Shown: one piece after another, positions 1 through 10,163 of the stretch
Layout of the letters: each line of letters opens with the position of its first letter
Numbering within the stretch: the first letter of the stretch is position 1
Origin: an uncultured OM182 clade bacterium
GTDB lineage: Bacteria; Pseudomonadota; Gammaproteobacteria; Pseudomonadales; Azotimanducaceae
Length of the DNA: 49,584 bases
Reading direction: 5' to 3'
NCBI GenBank assembly: GCA_905182025.1
Contig: CAJJAA010000030.1
Location: 1 to 49,584 of the forward strand
The notes under the pieces: generated by a model
The model's database searches: none
Told to the model about the DNA's origin: nothing
The model's input: only the letters and a program-made list of their open reading frames with translations
Position numbers and translations under genes: made by a program

Positions 1-188
1 TGTTGCAGATCACTCTGAAGGTTTGTGACATGCAAGACATATCCCGCTGTCATGGCCCCTGCAAACACCAATGTCCATATTATAACTTTGACCGCTGTCG
101 GCCAGGAGCCTACCTGATTAAGATCATTGAGCTGATCTGTATCAAAGTTTTTTAGACTATCGATGATGTCATCAATTACCATTGCCAT
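1..188 (-). CDS. pilO: PilO, type IV pilus inner-membrane alignment protein (5' part only)
   Basis: The first 62 codons are present; the gene runs off the left edge. The visible protein starts MAMVIDDIIDSLKNFD and has one hydrophobic segment at about residues 35-52 (VKVIIWTLVFAGAMTAGY), followed by the start of a probable coiled coil. This is the PilO arrangement: a short cytoplasmic N-terminus, one membrane helix and a periplasmic coiled coil that pairs with PilN. The call rests mainly on position: it begins 5 bases after the pilN stop in a pilM-pilN-pilO order on the minus strand. Two in-frame ATGs (188 and 182) compete as start. PilP and PilQ would be expected beyond the left edge. Confidence 0.85.
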   Translation of the reverse strand, partial: MAMVIDDIIDSLKNFDTDQLNDLNQVGSWPTAVKVIIWTLVFAGAMTAGYVLHVTNLQSDLQ

Positions 189-193
189 CGTGA

Positions 194-757
194 CTATTCC
201 TCTTCCTTCGCAGGTGTGCTCTGAGTCACACTCAATGAAAAGACACTAGCTTGCGGACCGAAGTTTTTATCAGCATTAATTGCTGTCACATTCGGATTTG
301 TGAACCATAACGACTCATCGAAGTTTCTAAGCTGGCTAGAAATTCGGTTATTGCTCTCTGCGACACCCTTGACTGCCATCACACTGCCTTTCAGTGTTAA
401 GGATTGAAAGAAAACGCGATCAGAAAGCTTGCGCGCCAATTCATCAAAAATCCTAACAATGATTGGCCGGTTACCCTGTAACTCCTGAATAACCTGCATT
501 CGAGACAAAAGCTCATTACGGTTTTGCTGCAATGAATTGATTTCTTGTATTCGACTTTCAAGCACTTTGACTTCTTTGCTTATAAAGGCATTTCGACTTT
601 TCTGGGAATCAATCTCGGCGTTATAGAATCGATCCACGCCGAACACGATGACACCCGCAAACACCACAACACCCACGAGCACCCGAAGGAACTCGTCTTT
701 TTTCTCCTGACGGACTTCTTCACGCCAAGGTAATAAATTAATTTTGATATCAGCCAT
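194..757 (-). CDS. pilN: PilN, type IV pilus inner-membrane assembly protein
   Basis: PilN links cytoplasmic PilM to the periplasmic PilN/PilO coiled coil in the type IV pilus alignment complex. The start was set at the internal ATG giving MADIKINLLPWRE, because the N-terminal INLLPWRE motif is the part of PilN that docks into PilM and because GGAGG lies 7 bases upstream; an in-frame ATG 24 bases further up would add nine residues of no family resemblance. One membrane helix follows at about residues 27-43 (VLVGVVVFAGVIVFGVD), then a coiled coil rich in E, R and Q (about 45-95) and a small alpha/beta periplasmic domain. Length (187 residues) is normal for the family. It lies between pilM and pilO, presumably in one transcript. 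Confidence 0.95.
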   Translation of the reverse strand: MADIKINLLPWREEVRQEKKDEFLRVLVGVVVFAGVIVFGVDRFYNAEIDSQKSRNAFISKEVKVLESRIQEINSLQQNRNELLSRMQVIQELQGNRPIIVRIFDELARKLSDRVFFQSLTLKGSVMAVKGVAESNNRISSQLRNFDESLWFTNPNVTAINADKNFGPQASVFSLSVTQSTPAKEEE

Positions 758-865
758 GAGCGGGCCTCCGATATCCAACAACTTGCCGAATGCAGAACAA
801 TACTGACGCCTCGAGAAGTCGATTAGATCTGTCTAATTGAGCGATCTTTAGCCGTTGCAGATTCA

Positions 866-1942
<1,077 letters not shown>

Positions 1943-2228
1943 CTATTTAGTACACGGACTTACGTGAGATATATGCAAGATTACATTAAATAGCACTCTC
2001 AACCTTAGCGCAAACAATTTAACTGAACCGCACACATTTACCAATTATTTTTAACGCTACAACAAACCAATTTTTGCTTCTCCAGGCCGATTTCAAGAAA
2101 ACCGACCGCTCATCGGCAATCCTGCACCCTTTATTTGAACCCTTGCTGATAGAGCCAAGGAAATTAGGGTATTGGCGTCATTTTCCTTCTATAATGCCTC
2201 GCTTATGCACCTAGGTAAAAATTTGCAG

Positions 2229-4640
2229 ATGAGATCTTTGGCAGCATCCATTGTTTGGACAGTATTCGGGCTTTTCTCCTCGATCATACTGGTTCTTGCC
2301 GCTGCATTTCTCTACTTAAACCCGCAAATTCCTGACGCTGCGACCTTTAAAGAGGTGAAAATAAAGGCGCCTCTGCGAATTTACTCCGCGGACGACAAGT
2401 TAATCCAAGAGTTTGGCGAACGATTGATTCCGATTACCTTTGACGATATACCCACGTTATTCGTTAATGCCTTACTCGACACTGAAGATAAACGTTTTTT
2501 CGAGCACAGTGGTATCGACTTCGTCACACTTTCGAACGCAATTTGGCAACTTGCACGAAATAAAGGGTCAATTAAGACCGGCGCAAGCACAATCACCATG
2601 CAATTGGTTAAAAACGTCTCCGGTGATACCGAACGTCGATTTATTCGAAAATTCAAAGAGATGTTGCTCGCTCTCAAATTAGAGAAGGAATTATCTAAAC
2701 AAGAAATCCTCGCCCTTTACCTCAATATCATCCCTTTCGGGAAGCACGCCTTCGGCGTTCAAGCCGCAGCGAACACATATTATGGCAAGGACATCGGCGA
2801 CCTAACCCTGGCCCAAATAGCCATGTTGGCGGGAATTCCTCAAGCGCCCGAAGCGGGTAATCCGGTTAATGGTCCACAGCGCGCACTAAAAAGGCGTAAT
2901 TTAGTTCTTTCTCGCATGCTGGGGCAAAATTCCATCACCAACGCAGCCTACGAAGAAGCCGTCAATGCCCCCATCACCGCTAGCGTGCACAATCGAGCAA
3001 TCGACCTACCGGCACTCTACGCAGCAGAAATGGTCCGTAAATATTTGCTTAACCAGTATGGACGCAGTGCATATAACGAGGGGCTAGTGGTCAGAACAAC
3101 CATTGACAGCCAAAAGCAGATCGCAGCTGAGAATGCCTTACAAGGTAAATTGCTGGAATACGATCGCCGCCATGGCTACCGAGGTCCTGAATATAACAGC
3201 ATTGACGGTACGTCCGAATTTCTTGCAGCGAAAGAATATGGCTACCCGGCCAACTTTATTAGGACCCTCGACAAAGCAATCACCTTGGGTGATCAGTTAC
3301 CCGCGATTATTCTCGAGGTAAGGGAGCAGGAAGTTGATGTCCTAACCAAAGAACTCGACGTCATAACCATTGGCTGGGAAGGATTAGTTTGGGCCAGGGC
3401 CTATTTGACGGTTGACACGCGAGGGCCTCGCCCCAAACAAGCCGCTGATATTCTAGATGTGGGTGATTTTATTCGCTACCAAGTCGATGAAACTGGCCTG
3501 GCTTCACTCGGCCAGGTGCCGGATATCCAAGGTGCGTTGGTCTCGCTGAATCCATCTGACGGCGCGATTCTTTCGCTCGTCGGAGGCTTCGACTTTCGCG
3601 CTCGGCAATATAATCATGCGACCCAAGCCAGAAGACAACCCGGCTCAAATTTCAAACCGTTTTTTTACGCCGGTGCTATGGAAAATGGCCTAACGGCAGC
3701 CTCCATTTATAATGATGCGCCGATTGTTTTACCGGGTGGTGAACAGGAGGAAGTGTACAGGCCTCGAAACTCGGGCGATAAATTCTACGGTAACATCCGA
3801 CTAAGAGAGGCACTTTACCGATCAATCAACCTTGTTTCCCTGAGAGTCATACTCGATCTTGGGGCGGGTAACGCGATCGACTACGTCAAGCGCTTTGGGT
3901 TCGACACGGCGAATTTCCCACGCAATGTGCAACTCGCATTTGGTGGTGGAACGATCGCCCTCACCCCAATTGAAGTCGCAACGGGGTATGCTGCGTTCGC
4001 CAATGGCGGCTACAAGGTTGATCCTTACTTGATTGCCGAAGTCGACTCAATCAACGACGACATACTATTCAAAGCAGAGCCGCCCACGGTTTGCGAAAGC
4101 TCAGGTTCCTCTATCGACGCTTCAGACGGTGAGATTTGCAACGGATTACCTCAGGCCAAGAGGATCATTGAACCGCGGGTCGCCTACGTGATGGACAGTA
4201 TCCTGTTGGATGTCGTCAATAGAGGTACTGGCACGAAAGCCCGTCGACTGCTGAAAAGGTCAGATTTACGCGGCAAAACCGGGACCACCAACGATGCAGA
4301 TATCTGGTTCTCGGGTTATACCCCCGATTTAGTCGCAACCGCCTGGACTGGCTTTGATAATAATGATCCAGTTGGCAGCCGCGAATGGGGATCAACCACG
4401 CCGCTGGAAACTTGGATTGAATACATGAGAGTCGCACTTCCAAAACCCCAGAATGCGACTTCGTTACCCATTCCGGACAATTTGGTAACTGTTAAGATAG
4501 ACCCAATTACGGGACTAAGAACGCAAACAACGGACCCGCAGGGTATATTTGAAATATTCAGAGCCGAGCTAGCACCGGATTTACCACCGGCCTTGGCGAA
4601 GAAAGAAGAAACCCAAGATCAACTACAACAGCTATTTTGA
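2229..4640 (+). CDS. mrcA: Penicillin-binding protein 1A, bifunctional peptidoglycan synthase
   Basis: This class A PBP polymerises glycan strands (GT51 domain) and cross-links them (transpeptidase domain) on the periplasmic face of the inner membrane. An N-terminal membrane helix (about residues 5-30) is followed by the GT51 motif EDKRFFEHSGID with its catalytic Glu near residue 86. The transpeptidase motifs are all intact: SNFK with nucleophile Ser473, SIN at 532-534 and KTGT starting at Lys683. Between the domains lies the OB-like insert of the PBP1A subfamily. The open frame extends up to a TTG at 2172 and an ATG at 2205; the ATG at 2229 was chosen because AGGTAAAA precedes it and a TATAAT at 2190-2195 would otherwise lie in the coding region. 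Start confidence is moderate, function confidence high. Confidence 0.96.
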   Translation: MRSLAASIVWTVFGLFSSIILVLAAAFLYLNPQIPDAATFKEVKIKAPLRIYSADDKLIQEFGERLIPITFDDIPTLFVNALLDTEDKRFFEHSGIDFVTLSNAIWQLARNKGSIKTGASTITMQLVKNVSGDTERRFIRKFKEMLLALKLEKELSKQEILALYLNIIPFGKHAFGVQAAANTYYGKDIGDLTLAQIAMLAGIPQAPEAGNPVNGPQRALKRRNLVLSRMLGQNSITNAAYEEAVNAPITASVHNRAIDLPALYAAEMVRKYLLNQYGRSAYNEGLVVRTTIDSQKQIAAENALQGKLLEYDRRHGYRGPEYNSIDGTSEFLAAKEYGYPANFIRTLDKAITLGDQLPAIILEVREQEVDVLTKELDVITIGWEGLVWARAYLTVDTRGPRPKQAADILDVGDFIRYQVDETGLASLGQVPDIQGALVSLNPSDGAILSLVGGFDFRARQYNHATQARRQPGSNFKPFFYAGAMENGLTAASIYNDAPIVLPGGEQEEVYRPRNSGDKFYGNIRLREALYRSINLVSLRVILDLGAGNAIDYVKRFGFDTANFPRNVQLAFGGGTIALTPIEVATGYAAFANGGYKVDPYLIAEVDSINDDILFKAEPPTVCESSGSSIDASDGEICNGLPQAKRIIEPRVAYVMDSILLDVVNRGTGTKARRLLKRSDLRGKTGTTNDADIWFSGYTPDLVATAWTGFDNNDPVGSREWGSTTPLETWIEYMRVALPKPQNATSLPIPDNLVTVKIDPITGLRTQTTDPQGIFEIFRAELAPDLPPALAKKEETQDQLQQLF

Positions 4641-4707
4641 AACCATTGCGACGCTAACGCCTTCCAGCAATGGGTTAAATCAAGCGCACCTAAACGAAAG
4701 ATGCGCT
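4641..4707. repeat. Two inverted repeats in a convergent intergenic region
   Basis: Two stem-loop sequences fill the gap between the converging mrcA and malic enzyme genes. The first pairs AACCATTGC (4641-4649) with GCAATGGGTT (4667-4676), with one bulged base. The second pairs AGCGCA (4683-4688) with TGCGCT (4702-4707). Neither is followed by a clear T-run, so they are weak candidates for bidirectional termination or for blocking read-through between the two genes. Confidence 0.35.
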
Positions 4708-4728
4708 GCGAAATATTTACGATAAAAA

Positions 4729-5982
4729 CTATTTATCGTAATCCGGTATCGTCTTCAGTCGCGCCACACCCGAGTCTATAGCCGCCTGTGCGACAGCGCT
4801 CGATACACGAGAGTAAAGGCGAGGGTCCAACGGCTTGGGAATGATGTAATCTCGTCCGAATTCAAGGTGATCAACATTTTCGTATGCGGCAATAACCTCT
4901 GCCGGGACAGGTTCTTTCGCTAATTCACTGATCGCTCTGACCGCCGCCATCTTCATTTCTTCATTGATGTCTGTTGCTCTCACGTCTAGAGCACCACGAA
5001 ACATGAAAGGAAAACACAGCACGTTGTTAACCTGATTGGCATAGTCAGAACGACCCGTCGCCATAATCACATCATCACGTATAGCGTGTGCAGCTTCAGG
5101 TGTAATCTCCGGATCTGGGTTAGCCATAGCAAATACAACCGGATTAGCTGCCATCGCCATCAAACTATCGCCATCCATCAGGTTCGCACCCGAAACGCCA
5201 ATAAATACATCAGCATCCTGACAGGCATCTTGCAGAGTTCGCTTATTCGTTTTCTGAGCAAACTCTTGTTTATAAACAGACAGATCGTCACGATCTGTGT
5301 GGCAAATACCTTTAGAGTCGAGCACGTAAATATTCTCTTTCGAAGCACCTAGCACCGATAGCAGTTTCAATATTGCGATTGCTGCAGAGCCAGCGCCCAA
5401 ACAAACAATCTTTGCGTCGCCAAGCTCGGTACCACGCAGTGACAGCGCATTGAGTAAACCTGCCGCTGTTACAATTGCAGTACCATGCTGATCATCATGG
5501 AAGACCGGTATGTCCAACATCGCCTTTAACCGCTTCTCGATATCGAAACAGGCAGGTGCACCGATATCTTCAAGGTTAATGCCGCCAAAGGTCACGGCAA
5601 TTCTCGCCACGGTTTCAACAAATTCATCCGCATCTTCTGTCATCACTTCAATATCGAAGCAATCGACGTTTGCAAAGCGTTTAAATAATAGCGCCTTACC
5701 TTCCATGACCGGCTTACTCGCCAGAGCGCCAAGGTTACCCAAGCCAAGAATCGCAGTACCATTACTAATCACACCAACCAGATTTCCCTTCGAAGTGTAT
5801 TCGTAAGCCTTTTCCGGATCAGCAGCGATATCTTTGACAGGCTCGCCGACGCCGGGTGAATATGCTAACGCAAGATCATCTGCGTTCTCTGCACTTGTCG
5901 TCAACGCCAAGGCTATTTTCCCTGGTGTCGGGTGAGAATGATAATGAAGTGCACGTGCTCTCAACGATTCTTTATCAGACAT
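4729..5982 (-). CDS. maeB: NADP-type malic enzyme, short form
   Basis: It oxidatively decarboxylates malate to pyruvate with reduction of NAD(P), linking the TCA cycle to pyruvate and NADPH supply in the cytoplasm. The N-terminal malic domain is recognisable by LALAYSPGVGEPVKDIA and the ISNGTAILGLGNLG segment; the Rossmann domain carries VCLGAGSAAIAI. The protein has 417 residues, about the malic enzyme portion alone: the C-terminal phosphotransacetylase-like domain of the long E. coli MaeB is absent. Short forms of this size occur at the same place next to ponA in Pseudomonas. NADP rather than NAD preference is inferred from the family, not read from the sequence. The gene converges on mrcA and lies downstream of rpmE, from which it is separated by a strong terminator. 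Confidence 0.93.
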   Translation of the reverse strand: MSDKESLRARALHYHSHPTPGKIALALTTSAENADDLALAYSPGVGEPVKDIAADPEKAYEYTSKGNLVGVISNGTAILGLGNLGALASKPVMEGKALLFKRFANVDCFDIEVMTEDADEFVETVARIAVTFGGINLEDIGAPACFDIEKRLKAMLDIPVFHDDQHGTAIVTAAGLLNALSLRGTELGDAKIVCLGAGSAAIAILKLLSVLGASKENIYVLDSKGICHTDRDDLSVYKQEFAQKTNKRTLQDACQDADVFIGVSGANLMDGDSLMAMAANPVVFAMANPDPEITPEAAHAIRDDVIMATGRSDYANQVNNVLCFPFMFRGALDVRATDINEEMKMAAVRAISELAKEPVPAEVIAAYENVDHLEFGRDYIIPKPLDPRLYSRVSSAVAQAAIDSGVARLKTIPDYDK

Positions 5983-6152
5983 TAGCTGCGTGTATCCTTT
6001 TAGTTATTTGAATAAGCTTACATGGATGGGGACAGTCGCTAACTGACGCTGACTGATTTTATTATCAACCCTAAGGTGCAGCACTGAGAACAGCGCTTTC
6101 GGGCTCTTTGTTGCAAAGTGTTTTACATTTGACCCAATAGTCAAAAAATACG

Positions 6153-6181
6153 AAAAAAAAGGGGCGCCAAATTGGCACCCC
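6153..6181 (-). terminator. Rho-independent terminator of rpmE
   Basis: On the minus strand the RNA forms an 8-bp stem, GGGGTGCC paired with GGCGCCCC (one G-U pair), around a 5-base loop, followed at once by eight T residues (complement of the A-run 6153-6160). It lies 36 bases past the rpmE stop codon and separates rpmE from the malic enzyme gene. Confidence 0.93.
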
Positions 6182-6216
6182 TTTTATATTTTCTTCGTTC
6201 TACTAGACGAGCCGGA

Positions 6217-6429
6217 TTACTTTCCGCCACGACCGCCGAAACGCTTGTTGAACCGATCAATTCGACCAGCCGTATCCAGAATTTTTTGCTTACCGGTATA
6301 AAACGGATGGCATTGCGAACAAACATCCAAATGGATATCTTCACAAATGGTGGAGCTCGTAGCAATCTCGTTACCACAACTGCATTTAGCTGTGATTTGT
6401 TCGTATTTTGGGTGGGTATCTGCTTTCAT
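6217..6429 (-). CDS. rpmE: Large ribosomal subunit protein bL31, zinc-binding form
   Basis: A 70-residue ribosomal protein of the 50S subunit that bridges to the 30S head. The sequence begins [16 protein letters not shown] and contains the zinc-binding cysteines C16 and C18 (CSCGN) and C37 and C40 (DVCSQCHPF), so it is the zinc (C+) paralogue rather than the zinc-free one made under zinc starvation. The C-terminal [10 protein letters not shown] motif is conserved. It is a single-gene unit with its own terminator. No Zur-like operator was recognised upstream. Confidence 0.98.
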   Translation of the reverse strand: MKADTHPKYEQITAKCSCGNEIATSSTICEDIHLDVCSQCHPFYTGKQKILDTAGRIDRFNKRFGGRGGK

Positions 6430-6614
6430 TATCCTGTCTCTGTTCTATCTGGGCTCTCGCGAGGGGCGCAATCATACCAGAGAATAAATCAATCGCAAGT
6501 GGAATTAGGCGATTACTAAACGAATCACGCTGCGCGGAAGCAGGCGTAATTTCGAGTAAATCAGCGCATACTAGCCGCCCCAGTTTAGCCAACCGATAAA
6601 GACACCGAAATCAC

Positions 6615-8831
6615 GTGAACCCAGTCTACCTTGATGTTGCAGTACCGGTGCCGCTGAGACGCACATTTCAGTATCTCGCGCCGGCAGACATGAATCCCGC
6701 CAAATTGTTGCCAGGTACTAGGGTCGAAGTCAGTTTCGGCCGTCAAAAACTCATTGGCATACTGGTTTCGACGTCAAATACTAACGCAATTGACATCAAT
6801 AAAATCAAACCAGCACTTCGCATCATCGACGACCAGCCACTGTTAGATAATGTTCTTTTCAAGCTCTGTGTTTGGGCCGCTGATTATTATCAACATCCCA
6901 TTGGCGAAGTATTTCACAGCGCCATTCCTGCACTTCTTAGACAAGGTGACGCCATTGCCCAAACAGAGAAAGTGTTGGTGCCACTTATAAAACAGTTTGA
7001 TGAAACTGATTTCAAACGTGCGCCGCGACAATCGGCGCTATTAAAGCGACTACTCAGCCAACCGGAGGGGTTGAGCAAGGCGGCACTCGACAGCTATGAA
7101 ACCACGACAGCAACTGTTCGTAGCATCATCGCCAAGGAACTGGCCCATTGGGACTTGAAGACAGTCAACATCTCGCACTTCGATTCAACCAACCCACAAA
7201 AATCCGACATGCTGGCGCTATCGGAAGAACAAGCTAATGCGCTCGAAACGGCCATTAAGCCCGGCACGCAGCTACTGTTCGGCATCACAGGCAGCGGCAA
7301 AACGGAAATCTATTTACAAGCGATTGATGCAATACTCCGGCAGGGCAAACAAGCGCTTGTGTTGGTGCCCGAAATCGGCCTGACCCCCCAAACAATTGAA
7401 CGGTTCACAAGTCGATTCAACGTTCCAATTTTTGCGCTACATTCAAGTTTGACGGACAAGGAAAGACTTAATGCTTGGCGTCAATCACGAGAACAGGGCG
7501 CGGGTATCATCATTGGCACCCGCTCTGCCATTTTCACTCCCATGTCCAAAATCGGCATTATTGTTGTCGACGAGGAACATGACGCCTCTTTCAAACAAAT
7601 CGAGGGGTTCAGATACTCCGCCCGAGATCTGGCCGTTTTCAGAGGCCATCAAGAGCAAATCCCTGTCATTCTTGGCAGTGCCACACCCTCACTGGAATCT
7701 CTAAACAACGCTGTTTCTGGAAAATACAAACTCTCGAAACTGACCGAGCGCCCGACTAAGGCAAATGTTGCGCACTATCAAGTCATCGGTACACAACACC
7801 AAAGGATGGACAACAGCTTTTCAGAGCCTCTGTTTGAATTAATTGAACAGCATCTAAGTGCTGGCAATCAGGTACTCGTCTTTCTTAACCGTCGTGGCTA
7901 TTCACCGGTTCTCATTTGTAACGGTTGCGGCGCTATTGCCGCATGCGAGCGATGCGATGCGCGCATGACCTTTCACCTGACCCAAAATAAACTCATCTGC
8001 CACCACTGCGGTGCAAGCAAGCACGCCAACAGACTGTGTCAGCCCTGCGGTTCTCGCGATGTTGTCCCGCTTGGCACTGGCACACAACGCCTTGAGGAAA
8101 CCTTACTAGGCCGTTTTGCTGACACGAACATCATCCGTATTGACCGCGACTCGACGCGCCGTAAAGGCGAGATGGAAAGATTAACGAAAGAAGTTATGGC
8201 AGGTGAGCCCGCTATTCTTGTTGGCACACAACTCCTTGCCAAGGGGCACCACTTCCCCGATGTGACACTCGTCGCAATTGTTGATGTCGATAGTGGCTTT
8301 TATAGCTCAGACTTTCGTGCCATCGAGAAAATGGGACAACTCATACTACAAGTTGGCGGTCGGGCCGGCAGAGAAGAAAAACAGGGAACCGTTGCAATTC
8401 AAACTCAATTTCCGGACCAACCCATACTAAAATCGCTGATAGAGGATGGTTACGAAGCCTTTGCATCTAGCCTACTTGTTGAACGTAAGCTATATGACTT
8501 ACCACCCTACGCATTCCAAGCTGTGCTTCGCGCCGAGGCAACTAAAAACGGGGTTGCCATGACCTTTCTCCACAACCTAGCCTCCTCTCAAAACGTGTTA
8601 TCGGAAGTAAGCTTGCAGAATCAAAATTCCCCCTTAGTCTCGGTGTTGGGGCCCATCCCGTCGACAATGGAAAAACGCGATGGAAAGTACAGAGCGCAAT
8701 TACTTATATCAAGCAGTCACCGTAAGTCACTTAACTCAACCCTGTCGAAAATAATTTCACTCATTGAGAACAATAAAGAGCAAAGAATGGTTCGTTGGTC
8801 ACTCGATGTTGATCCAATTGACCTGCTTTAG
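6615..8831 (+). CDS. priA: PriA, primosomal replication restart helicase
   Basis: PriA recognises abandoned replication forks, unwinds the lagging arm with 3'-5' polarity and starts primosome loading. The N-terminal 3'-DNA-end-binding domain (YLDVAVPVPLRRTFQY) is followed by the helicase core: Walker A GITGSGKT at about 223-230, the DEEH box (VVDEEHDASFKQ), and an inserted zinc domain with paired cysteines (CNGCG, CERCD, CHHCG, CQPCG). The 738-residue length is normal. The start is GTG, placing MNPVYLDVAVPVP at the N-terminus as in the family. In the related Pseudomonas order argS follows directly; here the next gene is the SPOR protein. Confidence 0.97.
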   Translation: MNPVYLDVAVPVPLRRTFQYLAPADMNPAKLLPGTRVEVSFGRQKLIGILVSTSNTNAIDINKIKPALRIIDDQPLLDNVLFKLCVWAADYYQHPIGEVFHSAIPALLRQGDAIAQTEKVLVPLIKQFDETDFKRAPRQSALLKRLLSQPEGLSKAALDSYETTTATVRSIIAKELAHWDLKTVNISHFDSTNPQKSDMLALSEEQANALETAIKPGTQLLFGITGSGKTEIYLQAIDAILRQGKQALVLVPEIGLTPQTIERFTSRFNVPIFALHSSLTDKERLNAWRQSREQGAGIIIGTRSAIFTPMSKIGIIVVDEEHDASFKQIEGFRYSARDLAVFRGHQEQIPVILGSATPSLESLNNAVSGKYKLSKLTERPTKANVAHYQVIGTQHQRMDNSFSEPLFELIEQHLSAGNQVLVFLNRRGYSPVLICNGCGAIAACERCDARMTFHLTQNKLICHHCGASKHANRLCQPCGSRDVVPLGTGTQRLEETLLGRFADTNIIRIDRDSTRRKGEMERLTKEVMAGEPAILVGTQLLAKGHHFPDVTLVAIVDVDSGFYSSDFRAIEKMGQLILQVGGRAGREEKQGTVAIQTQFPDQPILKSLIEDGYEAFASSLLVERKLYDLPPYAFQAVLRAEATKNGVAMTFLHNLASSQNVLSEVSLQNQNSPLVSVLGPIPSTMEKRDGKYRAQLLISSSHRKSLNSTLSKIISLIENNKEQRMVRWSLDVDPIDLL

Positions 8832-8849
8832 TCATTCGTTTGCTACAAT
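8818..8849 (+). promoter_or_regulatory. Possible sigma-70 promoter for the SPOR gene
   Basis: An extended -10 (TGCTACAAT, core TACAAT at 8844-8849) lies about 30 bases before the SPOR start codon. A TTGACC at 8818-8823 could serve as -35, but the 20-base spacing is long. The element overlaps the end of priA. Weak evidence. Confidence 0.35.
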
Positions 8850-8878
8850 AACAACCATCTACCTAGCAAATTGCAGAT

Positions 8879-9430
8879 ATGGCTCAGGACTTCGCAAAAA
8901 GACACAATAACTCGGCAGAATCGAGTACTGAATTGTCCCGTTTATCTTGGTTTTTGATCGGATTTGTATTTGGTCTTTTTGCCGCCTTTCTGGTTTATCT
9001 TTGGAAAGTAGTTCCACCGGACACAACCTCAAACATCGGCAAACCAACCGCAGATGTCATATCAGGCACCGTCGGTAATAAAAACGAATTGGATGCGTCC
9101 AGCTCATTCGATTTCTACGAAATGTTCCCTAAATCAGTGGTACCCGTTGTGGAAGAATATTCATCTCAGGGACAACGCGTCGCAGTAGACGAGCAATTCA
9201 CCTATGTGTTGCAAGCAGGTTCTTTTCGAAAACAAGAAGATGCTGATCACCTGCGCGCCGAATTGATTTTAATGGGACTGACTGTATTTATTAAGGAAGT
9301 CAATCGAGACAACATTAAGTGGCATCGAGTCATGGTGGGGCCTGTCCAATCAAAATTAGAGCTCGATCGCACCCGGGCTAGGCTAGCCGAGGAAAATATC
9401 GAAACGATAAGTATTCGAATTGGACAATAA
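8879..9430 (+). CDS. SPOR-domain inner-membrane protein
   Basis: A bitopic protein of 183 residues: a polar cytoplasmic N-terminus, one membrane helix at about 22-42 (LSWFLIGFVFGLFAAFLVYLW), a periplasmic linker, and a C-terminal SPOR domain from about residue 108 (FTYVLQAGSFRKQEDADHLRAEL and a HRVMVGPVQSKLELDRTR segment). SPOR domains bind glycan strands stripped of stem peptides at the division septum, so an FtsN-like role is plausible. The same type of gene sits between argS and hslV in Pseudomonas. True FtsN identity is not shown: the short activating helix of FtsN was not recognised. Confidence 0.88.
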   Translation: MAQDFAKRHNNSAESSTELSRLSWFLIGFVFGLFAAFLVYLWKVVPPDTTSNIGKPTADVISGTVGNKNELDASSSFDFYEMFPKSVVPVVEEYSSQGQRVAVDEQFTYVLQAGSFRKQEDADHLRAELILMGLTVFIKEVNRDNIKWHRVMVGPVQSKLELDRTRARLAEENIETISIRIGQ

Positions 9431-9457
9431 TATTTGGTTTTGTGGCGATGACTGATG

Positions 9458-9486
9458 CTTGAAATACTCGACACGCGCCCCAATCT
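9458..9486 (+). promoter_or_regulatory. Heat-shock (RpoH, sigma-32) promoter candidate for hslVU
   Basis: CTTGAAA (9458-9464) matches the sigma-32 -35 consensus exactly, and CCCCAATCT (9478-9486) matches the CCCCATNT -10 in its first five positions, with 13 bases between. hslVU is a classic sigma-32 operon in E. coli, so the context fits. Transcription would start near 9493, leaving a leader of about 90 bases. Confidence 0.65.
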
Positions 9487-9507
9487 TTACTAAAGCGTGG
9501 AGTATTT
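9462..9507. repeat. Inverted repeat across the hslV promoter region
   Basis: AAATACTC-GA-CACGC (9462-9476) is complementary to GCGTGGAGTATTT (9495-9507) with only a 2-base bulge, giving a 13-bp stem around an 18-base loop. It overlaps the spacer and -10 of the proposed heat-shock promoter. No T-run follows, so it is not a standard terminator for the SPOR gene; a protein-binding or transcript-end role is possible. Confidence 0.6.
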
Positions 9508-9582
9508 GTGTTGAGATGCTTATGCAGTGCAGTCCCGACCGAAAACTTACCCTAATCATTTACCAGACAAAAAGGATTTCCT

Positions 9583-10122
9583 TTGGAACAGTATAGAGGA
9601 ACAACAATTTTATCCGTACGCCGCAAAAACTCGGTTGTTATTGGCGGTGACGGTCAAGTATCAATGGGTAATACCGTCATGAAAGGTAACGCCCGCAAAG
9701 TCCGGCGACTTTATAAAGACACCGTTATTGCTGGGTTCGCGGGTGGTACCGCAGACGCTTTTACACTGTTTGAACGCTTCGAAGGACAGCTTGAAAAACA
9801 TCAAGGCCATCTTGTCAAAGCGGCAGTAGAGCTCGCCAAGGACTGGCGTACTGATAGAGCGCTACGTCGATTAGAAGCATTACTGGCGGTGGCCGATAAA
9901 GATGCATCTCTCATCATCACCGGTAATGGTGATGTTATAGAGCCCGAAGATGGAATTATGGCTATCGGCTCCGGCGGACCGTTTGCTCAATCGGCAGCGA
10001 AAGCACTTGTCGATAGCACAGAGATGGGTGCCCGTGACATTGTCGAGAAGGGCTTAGAGATAGCGGGCGATATATGTATCTACACAAACCATAACCGCAC
10101 CATTGAAGAAATCACCTTTTAG
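9583..10122 (+). CDS. hslV: HslV, peptidase subunit of the HslVU protease
   Basis: HslV is the threonine peptidase core (two stacked hexamers) of the ATP-dependent HslVU protease in the cytoplasm. The catalytic N-terminal threonine, exposed after processing, is Thr7 in [14 protein letters not shown]. Other family segments are [29 protein letters not shown] and the C-terminal [10 protein letters not shown]. The start codon is TTG, decided by AAGGA six to seven bases upstream and by the family N-terminus. Length (179) is normal. hslU follows after 41 bases, so the two are surely cotranscribed from the heat-shock-like promoter upstream. Confidence 0.98.
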   Translation: MEQYRGTTILSVRRKNSVVIGGDGQVSMGNTVMKGNARKVRRLYKDTVIAGFAGGTADAFTLFERFEGQLEKHQGHLVKAAVELAKDWRTDRALRRLEALLAVADKDASLIITGNGDVIEPEDGIMAIGSGGPFAQSAAKALVDSTEMGARDIVEKGLEIAGDICIYTNHNRTIEEITF

Positions 10123-10163
10123 GACTTCAATCCCCACGAAACAAGACAATAGAGATTAGTGAC

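Noticed and set aside
2172-2228. Longer N-terminus of PBP1A from TTG 2172 or ATG 2205
   Set aside because: The extra residues do not resemble the family and the region holds a TATAAT that suits a promoter; kept only as an alternative start.
6386-6599. Overlapping frames on both strands between rpmE and priA
   Set aside because: Mutually overlapping, no family resemblance, no ribosome binding sites; normal intergenic sequence with the rpmE promoter region.
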